From assembly GCA_951394405.1 (NCBI GenBank), contig OX596334.1:992001-1056000 (forward strand): a stretch of DNA of 64,000 nucleotides. Direction: 5' to 3'. Positions 12,870 to 25,125 of this stretch are shown one piece after another. Source of the DNA: Coprinellus micaceus (Eukaryota > Basidiomycota > Agaricomycetes > Agaricales > Psathyrellaceae). Under the pieces are notes generated by a model. That model did not search any database. It saw nothing but the letters and a program-made list of their open reading frames with translations, and had not been told where the DNA came from. Positions within the stretch are counted from its first letter, which is position 1. Each line of letters begins with the position of its first letter. The translations under genes were made by a program, and so were the position numbers.

Positions 12870-15359
12870 GCCAGCATCGTTGACCTTGAGTGTGGCTTCT
12901 CTTTCTCTTTCTCCAACCACTACTATCTCTGCTAACATGATGTCTGGGAGCAGCCAACGTGTCCCATGGCCGACAACGTCCTCCAGTGGCGCTGGTAATC
13001 CGGACAATCCTTCCATAGGCCACTCGGATGTCGAAATGTTCGACACGGACGACCTCAATGATCCATCCAAGTGCGTGATTTACCTTACTCACACCTTTTC
13101 ACGAGGCAAATAACTGACTTTCATTTAATTAGCCCCTTCTACATCCCACCTTTCCAACGACCTTCAATCACCCCCAACAGCCCCGACGACGACGACTTCG
13201 AAGGCGACCCAACCCGTGCGAGCTTCATCGCCACCAGCAGCCAAGACCCTCAGCAAGCAGGACTTCGACAGTTTCGTTCCTCCCTTGCGGTTCCGCCGCC
13301 TACCCTCACGATGGAAGGCACTACCGAGCCCCAGGACGATGAGAGAGATGGTGATTCGCCCATGAGCGCCTTTCACCATCGGCGCAGGGCAATCAGTGGC
13401 ATTGATCCTGCCTCGCGACCCGGGCTCAGGGCGTTCACCATTCAAGCAGGAGGACAACCCCACCGCACCCCTCCCAAGCCAATGACGACCCTGGACTTCC
13501 CGGACGACCGTGACCTGAAAACCCAAGGCACCACTCTTCTGGCTGAGCTTGGACCTGTCCTCGATGCTGACCCCAGCTTCATTATGGGGAAGAAATTTCT
13601 TTTGTCAAGGAAGCTTGAGAACAAGATCAACGACTGGGTGGCCAAAGGAGCTGGAGCCGTGAAGGACCCGAAGACGGGCCGCATGTCTGGCGGGGCCTGG
13701 GACCCGACCAAAAAAAGGTGGATCCTTCCAGCAAGGCCGTCTAAGGAGTGGAAGATCTACAAGCCAATGCTCAAAGTCATCGGCAACATAATCACTGACT
13801 TTGTGAACGTGGAGTGTACACCTGGGGTGGAACGCGAAGTCACCGACACCCACAAGCTCAGATTCCAGCACAAGGAGAGCAACTACACTTCTCCAGACTT
13901 GGTCGTCGGAGCCACCGGTCCATCATTCGAGAAGCCAGAGGACTCTGAAATTGGCTATTCGAATATAGTCACTTTCTTTGACGTGAAGCGCGAGGTTGAT
14001 ATGGGAGGCCGTGACGCGCACATTAAGCAGCTTTCCGTTTATGCTCGGTCTGTTTTACCATTTGCTCGAGTTGTGTCAGCGCTAACCGCATATTCCACAT
14101 TCACAGTCAGCTCCTTGCCCACCAGCCCAACCGCATGTTTATTCGATGCCTCCTGCTTAGCGAGAATACTTGCCGCCTTATCCACTTCGACCGCTCAGGC
14201 GCACAAGTCTCACCACCCATAAATATCCACAAGCAATACCCCGTATTCATTCGCCTGATTGCAGTCTTATGCAGCGGAAATGAGAAGACCATCGGCTTCG
14301 ACGATAGTATCCAGTGGATACTCGACCCCAACACCGGCAGGAAAATCAGTGGGTTCCTCAGGTACAAGCCAGTCCCAGGTGTTGGGGTTCCAGTCACGTA
14401 CGATCTCGTCGACCTCCAGCCTATCGCTGTTCACGTCATTAGAGGTCGTGCTACGACATGCTGGCAGGTACGAGACGATGCAGGCAATGAATATGTTGTG
14501 AAGGACTCGTGGACCACCGAGGGCCGTACGCCGGAGTATGATTACCTCCTCAAGGCTTTGGGGTTTGAGGGAGTCGTTCAGTACGTCTCCCACGAGACCG
14601 ACCGTGGTCAGACGGCGAACTACCGCTGCAATGTCTGCGTGGCATCGCCCTACTTCGGAAACCGAATCGCATCGCGCATCATGATGAGGGCGTACGGGAA
14701 GCACCTCCAGCACTTCAAGAGCGTTCTTCAGCTTCTAGCAGCTTTCTACGATGCCATAGCAGGTAAGCTCTCACTTTACGAGGTGGTTCTAGATTCACTA
14801 ATGGAGCTGTTTACTTCGTAGGCCATCTCAAGCTTTCGGCGAAGGCTCGTATTCTCCACCGTGATATCAATGATAGGAACGTCCTTCTCGGGCGTGAGAA
14901 CGCTAGGGTCGGCTGGCGTGGCGTCTTAATAGACCTCAATGTTGCCATTGACTTCGAAAATCTGAGGGAAATTGCCAAAGAAGCAAGAATGGTACGCTCT
15001 ATACGTTGCCTTCTCGAGAACACGTCAACTGACAATCGAGCAAGGGGTCACGCTTTTTTCAATCATGTAGCACCCTTGACTATTTGACCGACCTGACCAG
15101 CGATACGCCGCCGGCCCACGACTATCTCGACAACCTGGAGGCGTTCTTCTATCTCCTATGTTGGGTGCTGCTTCAGTTCTCAGCCAACGGGGAACGACGA
15201 CCTGCAGACGATCCAGCTCGGAAGATCATCGATGGGTGGGGGAGCGAAAATGTGAAAGAGGCGCTCCATTGCAAGTCTTCCCTCTTCAACCGAGGTCGCC
15301 GCCAGAAGCAGATCGCCATGGATTGCATTCGGGCAGGTTGGGGAGAACCCTGTGCTGTC

Positions 15360-15364
15360 CTATT
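15360..15364 (+). repeat. Target-site duplication CTATT, left copy
   Basis: CTATT at 15360-15364 directly before the TG of the left LTR is repeated at 21574-21578 directly after the CA of the right LTR. Five-base duplications are typical of Ty1/copia integration. One copy removed together with the element restores the K1 frame exactly. Confidence 0.95.
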
Positions 15365-15747
15365 TGTAGAACGATGCAAGTATGACCCACTGTAAGTGGG
15401 GAGAGTTCAATGTTAGATTGAAAGTAAGTAGGGTATACAAGGCACGCACCTGTAAGTGGGGAGAGTTCGATGGGGACTCACCCACTTACAGTGTGGACTA
15501 TATACTGTGGAGAACAATAGATAACCTATATGCGGAACAATAAGAAAGAACAATAGACGTTCCATAAGTAGAGAACAATAGCAGTGAATAGAGATAAGGT
15601 GGAGATAAGAGAACAATAAGTGCGAGTATAATGGGAATAATACAAGGTGGTTGTTGTTCTCTGTAGAACAATAGAAGATAAGTAAAACGTTCGAAATAGA
15701 GGTATTCTTTGTAGAGATAGAGTTGACATGAGCATTGTCTTCCAACA
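15365..15747 (-). repeat. Copia 3' LTR
   Basis: 383 bp, TG at the left plus-strand end and CA at the right. No difference from the copy at 21191-21573 was found on reading both. On the plus strand it contains several AGAACAATA-like units (about 15513-15670), which could be internal regulatory repeats. The short frames inside it occur identically in both LTRs and are not genes. Confidence 0.95.
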
Positions 15748-15749
15748 CA

Positions 15750-15756
15750 CCCCCTC
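15750..15756 (-). other. Copia polypurine tract
   Basis: On the coding (minus) strand GAGGGGG lies two bases upstream of the 3' LTR. This is the expected place and composition for the plus-strand DNA primer of reverse transcription. Confidence 0.6.
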
Positions 15757-15774
15757 AATGTAATGTCTCTGTAT

Positions 15775-18700
15775 TTACTCGAGTCCAAGAGTGAGTCGAT
15801 GACGTTCAACGGCAGGTTTGGGTAAAGGTTTAGTAAATATATCGGCGATCATATCGGTAGTAGATAAAAAGTGAACAGTAATGTCGCCTCACTTGATAGC
15901 ATCCCGAATCCAATGCATCTTTATATCGATGTGCTTCATTCGGCTGTGGAGTTCTGGGTTCCGGAGAACCTTGAGTGCGGATTGGTTGTCGACCATGAGT
16001 GGTGAGGGAGTAGAGACGTCGTGACCAAGTTCCTTCAGGAGTGTGCGCATCCAGATGATGTCCCTTCCAGCGCTCGATGCGGAGACATACTCTGCCTCTG
16101 TTGAGGAGTCTGCCACCGTCAATTGCTTCTTTGCCGACCAACTAACTGCTCCTGATCCCATTTTAATGACAAATCCAGATGTGGATCGTCGCGTGTCAAG
16201 GCACCCAGCATGATCTGCGTTGCTGTATGCTTGGAAGAGTTCTGAAGACATCTTGCTACCATTGTTACGATAGGTGAGCTTCAGATCTTTGGTTCCCTTG
16301 AGGTAACGGAATAGGTGCTTGACTGCTTTCCAATGCATAGGTCCAGGGTTGGAGTTGTATTGGGCCAGTTTGGCAACAGCGTAGGCGATGTCGGGGCGTG
16401 TCGCAATCATAAGGTATATCAGGGCGCCGATGGCATTCATGTATGGGATGTTCTTCATCATCTCATCGTCAGCCTTGTTTGGAATGTACTTGGTGAGGGT
16501 AGCACCGCTTCCTGGATCCATTGGAGTTCCTACTGGGTAGCAGTCCTCCATCTTGAATCGCGCAAGCATGTCGAGGATGTATTGGGTCTGGGATAGGCGC
16601 ATGACTCGGTTCTTGCGGTCGTAGTCAACCTTGATTCCAAGCAGGTACGAGGTGGGTCCGAGATCCTTGATCTTGAAGACCTTGGCAAGGGAGTCCTTGA
16701 GCCATTGGATCTTTTCTTGGCTTTTCAAGGTTATGGTGATGTCGTCAACGAAGACTGGTACAACAATACGGGTCCCATCCATCTCCCAGACATAGATAGC
16801 TGGGTCAGATTTTATTTGGGTGAATCCGATCGCTTCAAGTTCTGATGCTAGCTTTTGGTACCATAGTCGTCCGCTCTGTTTCAAGCCATATAAACCTTTC
16901 TTCAGCCGGCACACCCATCTCCGTCCCTTTGAGTCTGGATTCTTGATTTCAAACCCTGGCGCTTGCTCCATGTAGACTTCGTATTGCTCCTCGATTGTTC
17001 CATTGAGGTAGGCATTGTCGACGTCAATGGTCTCGATGAAGTGTCCTTCCATGGCGGCTTGGGCGAAGATCGCACGGATTGATGTGAGACGAGATGCAGG
17101 TGCCCATGTCTGATCGTAGTCTACTCCAGGCATTTGGGAGTATCCCTTGGCAACAAGTCAAGCCTTGTAGCGGTCAATTGTGCCATCTGCCTTTCGTTTG
17201 ATGAGGAAGACCCATCGTGATCCGACGACCTTTCGTCCCTCTGGTAGTTCGACTAGTTCCCAAGTGCCATTGGTGGTTAGGGCATCAATCTCAACCTGTG
17301 CTGCGGTCTGCCAGTGTTCACCATCTGGTCCTGCAAAGGCTTCCCAGTGTGTCCGAGGCGCATCTCCTGGATGGCGTGTAGCCGCTCCTAGTGCTTTGTC
17401 CTGTGCCATGTAGAATGCCATTTCCATGCCTTGGTCGAGAGTCAGGGTCTCTTCCAGGGGGACGTGGTATAGACTGATGAGAGAATCAAGTATACTGGTG
17501 GCACATAGTGCATCTTCCATGTCTACAGGTTCGTCGTCAAGGTCAAAATCCTCAGCTGCAATAGGTTGTACAGGTTCGTCGTCTTCATCCTCATCTTCAT
17601 CCTCATCCTCATCCTCTGTTTCGGGTAGCTGATTGTTTCTCTGTGCACCCCCTCGATCTGCTACCTGTTCACCCCCTTCACGCCTGGCCACTGGAATTGT
17701 ACCCCGTCTCCCTTTTCCACTCGCGAGTTGGTAGTCCTTGACGGTCGTTGCCGTTTTCCGTATGGGCCGGGAGCTTTGTGCTACTAGCGGTGGAGCTTTC
17801 GGAACTTTCGCCTTGCGAGGGATTGATTCGCGAGGGGGAGGGGGAGGTGGCCGGGTGCGTTTCTGGGCAGGTGCTGGAGGTGCGACTGGTGCTGGAGGAG
17901 GTAGTTCTGGGAACATGGGTCCATCCTCAGCTGGTGCAGGGAGCCCTGGGAACAAGGCAGGTATTGGTAGCAGCTGTTTTGTTGAGGGAGTAGATGAGGG
18001 ATCCCGTTTCGTAGGAGTAGGTGGAATTGACGGATGGACAGACGGTTGCTGTGTGGCTGGCGTCTTATGCTCAGTTTTAGGAGGTCGCTCGGGAGTCCGA
18101 GGTGCTGCTTGGTCTCCATCGTCATCATTGTCGCTCTCGTCTGATCCATCATCTGGATGGTCATGGGGAGGCGGTGGTGGCGCGATGGGAGCATGAGGTG
18201 GTGCAAGAGGTGGATTCTCCGGTTCGAGATCGGCGTCTGGCCAGATGTCCCTAATGCCTATAGGCGTGTATGCCTGTTCGTTCCCTACGGTCGAGAGACC
18301 AGGGAAGGTGCCTTCAGCGAAGATAACATCCCGGGATATGGTGATCTTCTTCGTCACTGGATTGTAGCATTTCCAGCCTTTGTAGCCTGGTTCAAAGCCG
18401 ATAAAGACACAAGGCTCCGTGTGTGACTGGAGGTTCTTGCGGTCCTTGCGCAATACATGGACGTATACGTGGCAGCCAAATACTCGGTGCATGGACAGAT
18501 CGGGCTTTGCTTTATGCCAGACTTCATAGGAGGTAGTATTCGATAATGTAGAGGATGGGGTCGCATTCAGGATGTCTGTGTAATAGAGTACAGCTGCACC
18601 CCAGAACATCATGGGAAGGCATGCTTGGTTGAGCATTGCAATGACCCCTTCAGTTAGCGTGCGATTGAGTCGTTCGCTGACACCGTTCTGTTGAGGTGTG

Positions 18701-20601
18701 GCTTTAACTGTGTGTTGCCGTGCGATACCAAGTCCCTTGCACCATTGAATGAAGTCGTTCCCCATGTATTCCCCTCCTTTGTCATCACGAAGTTCCTTGA
18801 CCTTTGTGCCGAGCTTTCGCTCACTCTTGGCAACAAAGTCTTTGAAGGCTTGGAATGCGTCACTCTTGTGTTTCAGGAGGGCGACCTCCTTGAACCGTGA
18901 GTGGTCATCAATGAATGTGATCCAGTATCGATAGCCAATTGGTGTCTGTACAGCGAGGGGTCCATGGAGGTCCGAGTGAATCCGTCCAAGGAGCTCTGTT
19001 GAGCGATTCGCTGATAGTTTTGGGAATGGATCCCAATGTTGCTTCCCTGCAATGCAGTGTTCGCAGGTGTCGTTGAGTTCCGTGCCCTCTTTCACCAGGA
19101 TGCCAGTGGCCAAGTCTTGGCGCATAAGCGTCTCCAGACGATCCTTCCCAATGTGCCCTAACCTCTGATGTAATAGTTCCTTCTCGATCTTGAAGATGTA
19201 GGCTGCCTCCGTTTCCGTGTTTTCGAGTGTTGTCCCATTGAGAGAGCCAACAGTTCCATCGATGGTAGCTGTTAGGAGTAGCTCGCCATTCTTGAAGAAG
19301 TCAAGCGAGTCTCCTTCAATTACGACGTGCATTTTGCTCTTCTTAACAACGGAGAGGATTGAGAATAGGTTATTGCGAAGTGCGGGAACATATAGTACAT
19401 CGTTGAATATCACAGTTTGGCCAACTTTTCCGTATATACGAGGCGTGAAACGTACTTCCCCCTTTCCTGTAGCCCAGATGATCTCGTTGTTGGCGAGAGA
19501 CACAGCAATTTTCACCGCAACCATGTTACGGATCCACTTGCGATTGGGTGTCATATGTGAGGTTGCACCTGAGTCTGGGTTCCAGGAAGTATTAGTGGGG
19601 TTGTTACGAGCTCGACGGATAAGGGGACTTGCGATGTGGGCAACACTGGCCATCATGACGCTCTCCTCAGCAGTCGCTGCTGTGGTAGGTGTCTCCGCAA
19701 TCTTGGCCTTCTGGGAGTTCTGGACACGGCAGTCCTTGTCCTCATGCGTGTTCTGCCAACCGTGGACCTTGCACCTGTACTTCGCCTTCTTCTTTGGGGC
19801 AGCTGTAGCTACCTGAAGAGCGGCGGACGTCCCCTCAGCAAGCTGAGTGTTGCGAGCGAGGGAGTCGGCCTTGCGAAGGTGATCGAGGACTTCAAGGGGG
19901 TTGTTGTCCCCAGTGGAGATGTGGTTGAGCGTATTGCGGAGGATGGTGTCATCCTTGCCAAGACCAATGGGGATCATGCTGATTGCAAGATCGCGCGTGA
20001 GATGAGCAGCCGTGTATCCTTCCTCGAAAGCAGAGGGCGTAAGGAGTTCATGTGCTCCCCGACTGGTGGATTGAATCGTCGTTGTTGCTCCGTCCGATGT
20101 CGTTTGGGAGGAGATGGTGACAGTCTGTGTTGTCTCTGGAAGGTATTCTGCTCCTTGCGGGAGGAGCGCAGTGAGACGTGAGGCGTGTGCCATGCAACAC
20201 GATCCGAAGTCGGAGTAGGTCTCCTTCTCGAAACCCGAGGACCTCATTCGAAGTGCCATCATCTCCTGAAGGACACTGATGTGAGAGCCAGAAGTCTTGG
20301 GCTGGTAGGTTTCCAAGAGCTTCTCCCAGATAGCAGCAATGTCGGTGACTTGGATGCCAGAGAGGACGGTCTCGAGTTGGGAGTGGTCGAGAGTAGACCA
20401 GACATAGCCGATGAGCTTGGAGCGGCGACTGGCATAGTCGGACTTGACCTTGTCGTCGGCATTGCTCCCAGGTTTTTTCTCTTCCCCAGTGAGGATGCCG
20501 TAGGCGTTGAGGTCGAAGGCCTTGTTCTCGACAGTGAACTTCCACTGCTGCACAGTGTAGGCCGTGAGCATGATGGGCGAGGCCGTAGTGGTAGAGTCCA
20601 T
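15775..20601 (-). pseudogene. Copia gag-pol polyprotein with two in-frame TGA stops
   Basis: Single frame of 1609 codons from ATG 20601 to TAA 15775. Gag covers residues 1-300, with a C-H-H-C knuckle (CKVHGWQNTHEDKDC, about 277-291). Protease follows, active site DSGAT at about 343. The integrase zinc domain HHCC is at about 478-516, and the integrase core has D544, D607 and E644. A Pro-rich and Asp/Glu-run linker follows. Reverse transcriptase is from about residue 1105 with the catalytic FVDDI, then RNase H with STEAEY. In-frame TGA codons occur at 17160-17158 (after DRYKA, before LVAKGYSQ, where copia elements have Arg) and at 15891-15889 (after RDAIK, before GDITVHFL). Both fit CGA-to-TGA changes. 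Without readthrough the product is Gag-protease-integrase of 1147 aa lacking reverse transcriptase. No frameshift is present. Confidence 0.9.
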
Positions 20602-21190
20602 GACGGTAGGTGATGAAGAATGGGAGAGGATAAAAATGATAGGTACGAAACGATAAGAGATAGGTGATAGGTAAAGTGCCCGTGATTTTGTAGGTAAAAC
20701 GGACCAATACGTAGATATCCTAAAAAGGAGTTGAAGTTTTACACTAAGATCCGTAGAGGGAACCCCGCTGTCACTTTGAGTACCGGTTACTGAAAGCGTT
20801 TGGATGGAGGGAGCGCTACCGTTGCGTCGTTTCCCCAGTCCAACCGAATCAGGCCTCTCAAAGAAGGATCACTACTCTAATTCCGCAGACGGTAAGCGTC
20901 TGTGGACTTCCTGATAGCTTCTTTCCCGTAGTGGGAACGCTTGCCACGGGGTAGAAGGTGGTAATGGAAGTTGATATGTACTCCTGAGTATCAGGAGGGG
21001 TAGTGAAATGTAAGTAGCGAAACGTAAATAGTGAAAGTGAAGATAGTGAAAATGTGAAGGGAGATAGGCTTCAGGTGGAGATATCACACGAGAAGAGGCC
21101 ATAGGCTATGGGCAATCGAGGGGCAGTGGAGCGGTTACCGCGGTGTCTGATAACGGATGGCGTGATCAGAGGAGCCGGGGGCTCAAAACT
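20602..21190 (-). other. Copia 5' leader and putative primer-binding site
   Basis: Untranslated leader between the 5' LTR and the gag ATG. The first bases after the LTR on the coding strand are AGTTTTGAGCCCCCGGC. They do not start with the TGG expected for a full tRNA 3' end. A half-tRNA (anticodon-arm) primer, as known for some copia elements, is possible but unproven. Confidence 0.5.
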
Positions 21191-21573
21191 TGTAGAACGA
21201 TGCAAGTATGACCCACTGTAAGTGGGGAGAGTTCAATGTTAGATTGAAAGTAAGTAGGGTATACAAGGCACGCACCTGTAAGTGGGGAGAGTTCGATGGG
21301 GACTCACCCACTTACAGTGTGGACTATATACTGTGGAGAACAATAGATAACCTATATGCGGAACAATAAGAAAGAACAATAGACGTTCCATAAGTAGAGA
21401 ACAATAGCAGTGAATAGAGATAAGGTGGAGATAAGAGAACAATAAGTGCGAGTATAATGGGAATAATACAAGGTGGTTGTTGTTCTCTGTAGAACAATAG
21501 AAGATAAGTAAAACGTTCGAAATAGAGGTATTCTTTGTAGAGATAGAGTTGACATGAGCATTGTCTTCCAACA
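21191..21573 (-). repeat. Copia 5' LTR
   Basis: 383 bp, read as identical to the copy at 15365-15747. It should hold the promoter for the element, driving transcription toward lower coordinates, antisense to kinase K1. The right flank is the second CTATT (21574-21578), then the resumed K1 exon. Confidence 0.95.
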
Positions 21574-21885
21574 CTATTTAGGAAGTACAGAGAATGGGTC
21601 GGATCTATTCAGGAGGAGAAGGAGGATATCCGAATCGAGTTCGCCCCCCAGGACCCAACCAAGACGACCATTTACCTGCCCCTCCATCCCAAGAATATTG
21701 AACACTACACTGCGGTGCTAGGCTTCTTTGAGGAAGCCATACAAGCCCTTGGTGGCACGTGTGCAAAGCCTGCACCGCCAACCCTCGAGACCCTTCAAGC
21801 CGGCCCCAGTTACTTCAAGCGTCCTCGTAGCCCGGCCACTGAACCTGAAGATTTGGAGAGAAACCCGGTGTGCCCCCGCACATGA

Positions 21886-22739
21886 TAGCTACTATTGGAA
21901 TTACTTTGGCTTTTGGTCAGGAGTACGTATGAGCTCTTCCTGTCATTCGCCCTGTTCTCTTTCACCACCCCAACGTCCACTCCGTTTTGCGTTGTAGCTA
22001 CGTATATCCGACTTATTCCTTGTGTGCTTGTGCCAATTTTAGACTTCTATTTGTACGCCAGACGGTTACCCACTGCGAGATCGAATACTGCTTCGAGTTT
22101 TGAGACTTTGAGATGCCCCTTCTAAGACGTGCAGGGATGAGCATATACCAACACCGGATGGCGCGTTTGCGGCATGAGTGGGCGCGTCTTTGGGTGCCTT
22201 TCAACGCATGAGCGATGGTTATTGACCCATAGGGGTTAGAAAAGAGAGAGCACTCGCTTGAAGTGCGTATGGGAGGTCCATGCAGGGCGAGTAACTCAGT
22301 AAGGAGCCGTGATGTTTGAGCTCAACCTTGCTCCTACAAGTCATCGGGTTCACTGCGACCATATTCTCTGGTATTGGATCTGGTGGTGTATTCGAAGGTG
22401 ATGCCGTTGCCATCTCTCGTGTAGATGGAGTCTGCTCACAGGCGAAAACGGGCTTCATGTACTGCCCGCTGTATTCCGCGATGGCATTTAACGAGGATTT
22501 TTGGGTGGGGAAAACGTTCGTAAAAGAGCAGGATGCGGATGGGGGCCTCCGTGGAAGGTTCAGGCCACAGATGGCTGGGGAGCGGCGAGTGTGACGGGCA
22601 TGTGACCGATGATGTGGTCAGAGTTCGTAATTCCCTCGGCGCGTTCGCGTCGATCACTCGCTTTCCTTCCTACCTCCATCACCCCCGTTTCGTGTTCTAC
22701 TCTCCAGACTTCACCAGGCGCCCATCTCGAACCAAACAC
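21886..22739. other. Intergenic between K1 and K4
   Basis: Holds the K1 3' region and K4 upstream sequence. At 22599-22604 there is CATGTG in the context GGCATGTGACC, one base off the CACGTG E-box found at the same distance before the sister genes. Short frames on both strands are unsupported. Confidence 0.45.
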
Positions 22740-25125
22740 ATGCGTTCAACGCGACTCCCTAGCGGAGCAATGGCCGAGCAACACCGATCCCAGTCAGTCG
22801 ACTTTGGCAAGCATCGGAGCTTCACCACAACCAGCGCCGAGTACGTCCATGACGTCTATCGCTGCGTCGTCGGGGACTCTGAAATCGAAGAATTCTTGGA
22901 GACCACGACAGCCTTCGACACCAAATCCAAGAAATGGGCCCTCCCTAGCGACTCGGGGACCGCAGAAGGGCTAGTCAGCTCGTTCTGCAGGATCTTCCGC
23001 TTGGTTGTCCAGAGATTCGTTCATCCCGTACAGCCCGGGGTTGAGAGGGCAGTCATGAACATGCATAATGCTCCAGGTAATGCAGTGAAGGACGAGGGTG
23101 GATACGCACCGTGCCCGAACCTTGTTATTCAAGCGTATGGTCCGTCCTTCGAAGATCCACTTGTTCGAGACGATCCCGTGAACGACAGGGCAAACGTCGC
23201 CTTTTGCAATGTGGCCTCGTATTCCGCTGTCAAACTGGGCTCTGAAGTTGGGACAGCCAAGGAGTGCGTGAAGGAGATGGAGTCGTATGCTCGGTGTGTA
23301 TGTGTTCGACACCACTGGGACTTGGTCGACTAACTCTCGTATAGAGAAGTCTTTGCCCAACAACCCAACCGAATATACGTCCGATCCCTTGTCCTGACGG
23401 AGGGGAACGCTCGCCTCATCCACTTCGACCGTGCTGGCGCCGAGATGACACCCCTCTTTGACATCCATGAGCACCCCGCAACATTCGTTCGACTGGTCGT
23501 CGGCCTCTCGAGCGCCAACGAGCGACTTCTGGGGATTGACGACAGCATCCAGTGGACCATAGTCAATGGCAGGAAGTGCCAAGGGACGCTGACCACAACA
23601 GATCCCAACGGAGACCTCAAGATGTACCCCATCGTGGAGCAGATACCCATCCTGCGGGACACCTTCCTGGGTAAAGGGGCAACTTGCTGGCGCGTTCGGG
23701 ATCCAGGGACTTCTGAGGAACTCGTGGTCAAGGATTCCTGGAGGCCGGATGACCGCCCAGCGGAACATGAACTCCTCGAGCTGATCAAGGGCATCCCTGG
23801 CGTCGTCCAAATGGTGGCCTACGAGTCCGGGAGGGGGGAGACCAAGGATCACCGCTCCCCGAGCACCACGGGACGGTACCAAAACCGGGTTGGAATGCGT
23901 ACAATGCTCAAATCTTACGGAAAGCCGATCGAGTGCTTTACGACGGCGACCCAGCTCCTCAGCGCCATTCGTGACGCCATAGCAGGTACGTTCCTTTCGT
24001 TGCCTCTACCCCTCGTGCCTGCATCTAACGTGTTCTTTCCAGGCCACCAGCGGCTCACAGCCGCGGGCCTCAATATTCTTCACCGGGATGTCTCCCACAA
24101 CAACATTCTCCTCGGCGCAGACGGCGCGTTGGAGGGTGAGCGGGGCATCCTCATCGACCTCGACATGGCCTTCAGGGCGACAGAGGCTCGCCCAAAAGTC
24201 ATCGCAGACTACAGTGTGGTAAGTATTCCTCTGCCTCCGCCACGTGCTGCTCCTGACACCTACCTACCATCCACAGGGCACGCGCATCTTTCAATCGCTC
24301 TCCGTCTTGAGTAGCTCCGCCCCTCAAGGCCCTATCCCTCCTCACGATCACCTGGACGATCTCGAATCGTTCTTCTTTGTCCTGTTGTACATGTTCCTCA
24401 TGCACAAGCCGGACGGGAGTCGCGTTTCGACCAAGGAGCTTGGCCCATCGATCGTGCTCTCGTGGGATGGGCCTGACGTGAGTAGCGCCAACACCAATAA
24501 ATATGGGATCATCCGAGGCAGCACGGACGCTCTCGAGGTGCTGAGCATCGTTGAGGATACGTGGGGCGCGGCGTGTCTCGCACTGTACGAGAAGTTCCAC
24601 ACCTTGATTCGCGATCTGGCGACCGACAAGCTCGACCTGCTCTACCCAGATGACGGCGACGACCTGACAAATGGCCATGGTCAGGACCCGCATGCCGACG
24701 TCCTGGAGCCTCTTCTCTCCCACCGCGATGACCACTATGCTCAGGTCCTGAGCCTGTTCGACGAAGCTATCGATGCTTATAAGGCCTCTACTTCCCCCAC
24801 CATCGAAGCGCCTATCTCATCACCACCCAGTTGTCCCTCATCCGCCATTCCCCTTCAACCCACCACACTCGGTGCGTCCACCCATCTTCGCAGATCCTCT
24901 CGCATTCGGAAGCTCGTTTGCAACACCCAGCATCGCTCACCTCCCCAAGTCCAACAAACTCAACCCACTAAAACAAACCACCCCGCTTCCTCTACCACAA
25001 ACGAACCCCGCCGCTCCACCCGTATCTTCAAACGCCGCTTGGAGGAGGCTGCACAAAACGAAGGCCCCCCGCCCAAGTCGAGGCGTACAAAGCAAGGCCC
25101 CCGCGTTACCACCCGCCCTCGTTAA
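22740..25125 (+). CDS. K4: FunK1 fungal protein kinase (clade II)
   Basis: Intact model of 739 aa: exons 22740-23293, 23345-23985, 24043-24218, 24277-25125. The N-terminal FunK1-associated region has TTTSAEYVHDVYR and AYGPSFEDP. Exon 2 starts in EVFAQQPNRIYVR and carries the ATP-lysine in LVVKDSWRPDD. The catalytic loop HRDVSHNN is at residues 412-419 and DLD (437-439) replaces DFG. Exon 4 begins GTRIFQSLSVL and includes HDHLDDLESFFFVLLYMF. The tail is Ser/Pro-rich and contains RRSSRIRKL and RRSTRIFKRRLEE, likely nuclear-targeting basic patches. ATG 22740 was chosen; 22770 (MAEQHRS) is equally possible, and the frame is open further upstream. Predicted soluble Ser/Thr-like kinase; substrate unknown. 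Confidence 0.88.

Larger units (their letters stand above)
15365..21573 (-). mobile_element. Ty1/copia LTR retrotransposon, 6209 bp
   Basis: Complete element on the minus strand, bounded by two 383-bp LTRs that look identical, with TG...CA ends and a CTATT target duplication. Order on its coding strand: 5' LTR, leader of about 590 bases, one long gag-pol frame (protease, integrase, reverse transcriptase, RNase H), polypurine tract, 3' LTR. Integrase before reverse transcriptase defines Ty1/copia. The identical LTRs point to a very recent insertion. It lies antisense within the last exon of kinase K1. Two in-frame TGA codons in pol suggest that this copy is not autonomous. Confidence 0.95.
12937..21885 (+). 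pseudogene. K1: FunK1 fungal protein kinase, disrupted by a copia element
   Basis: Clade I FunK1-type kinase. Exons 12937-13070, 13133-14047, 14107-14762, 14822-14991, 15045-15364, then after the retrotransposon 21579-21885. Leaving out the insert, the frame is perfect for 833 aa. Exon 1 ends after DVEMFDTDD. Exon 2 has the conserved GATGPSFEKPE region, exon 3 AHQPNRMFIRCLLLSE and the ATP-site lysine in VVKDSW. The catalytic loop HRDINDRN is at residues 581-588. The metal-binding motif is DLN (606-608) rather than DFG. The last exon has GSRFFQSC and a C-terminal tail KRPRSP. The insertion falls after the kinase core: the LTR supplies a stop at 15393-15395, giving about 741 aa with a short foreign tail. 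The truncated protein could keep kinase activity, so 'disrupted' refers to the C-terminal about 100 aa. Confidence 0.85.

Noticed and set aside
15413..15809. Open frames of 74-111 codons inside the LTR, repeated at 21239-21574
   Set aside because: They are identical only because the LTRs are identical; composition is AT-rich LTR sequence without protein features.
17738..18206. Gly-rich 152-codon frame on the plus strand
   Set aside because: Antisense shadow of the Pro-rich linker of copia gag-pol.
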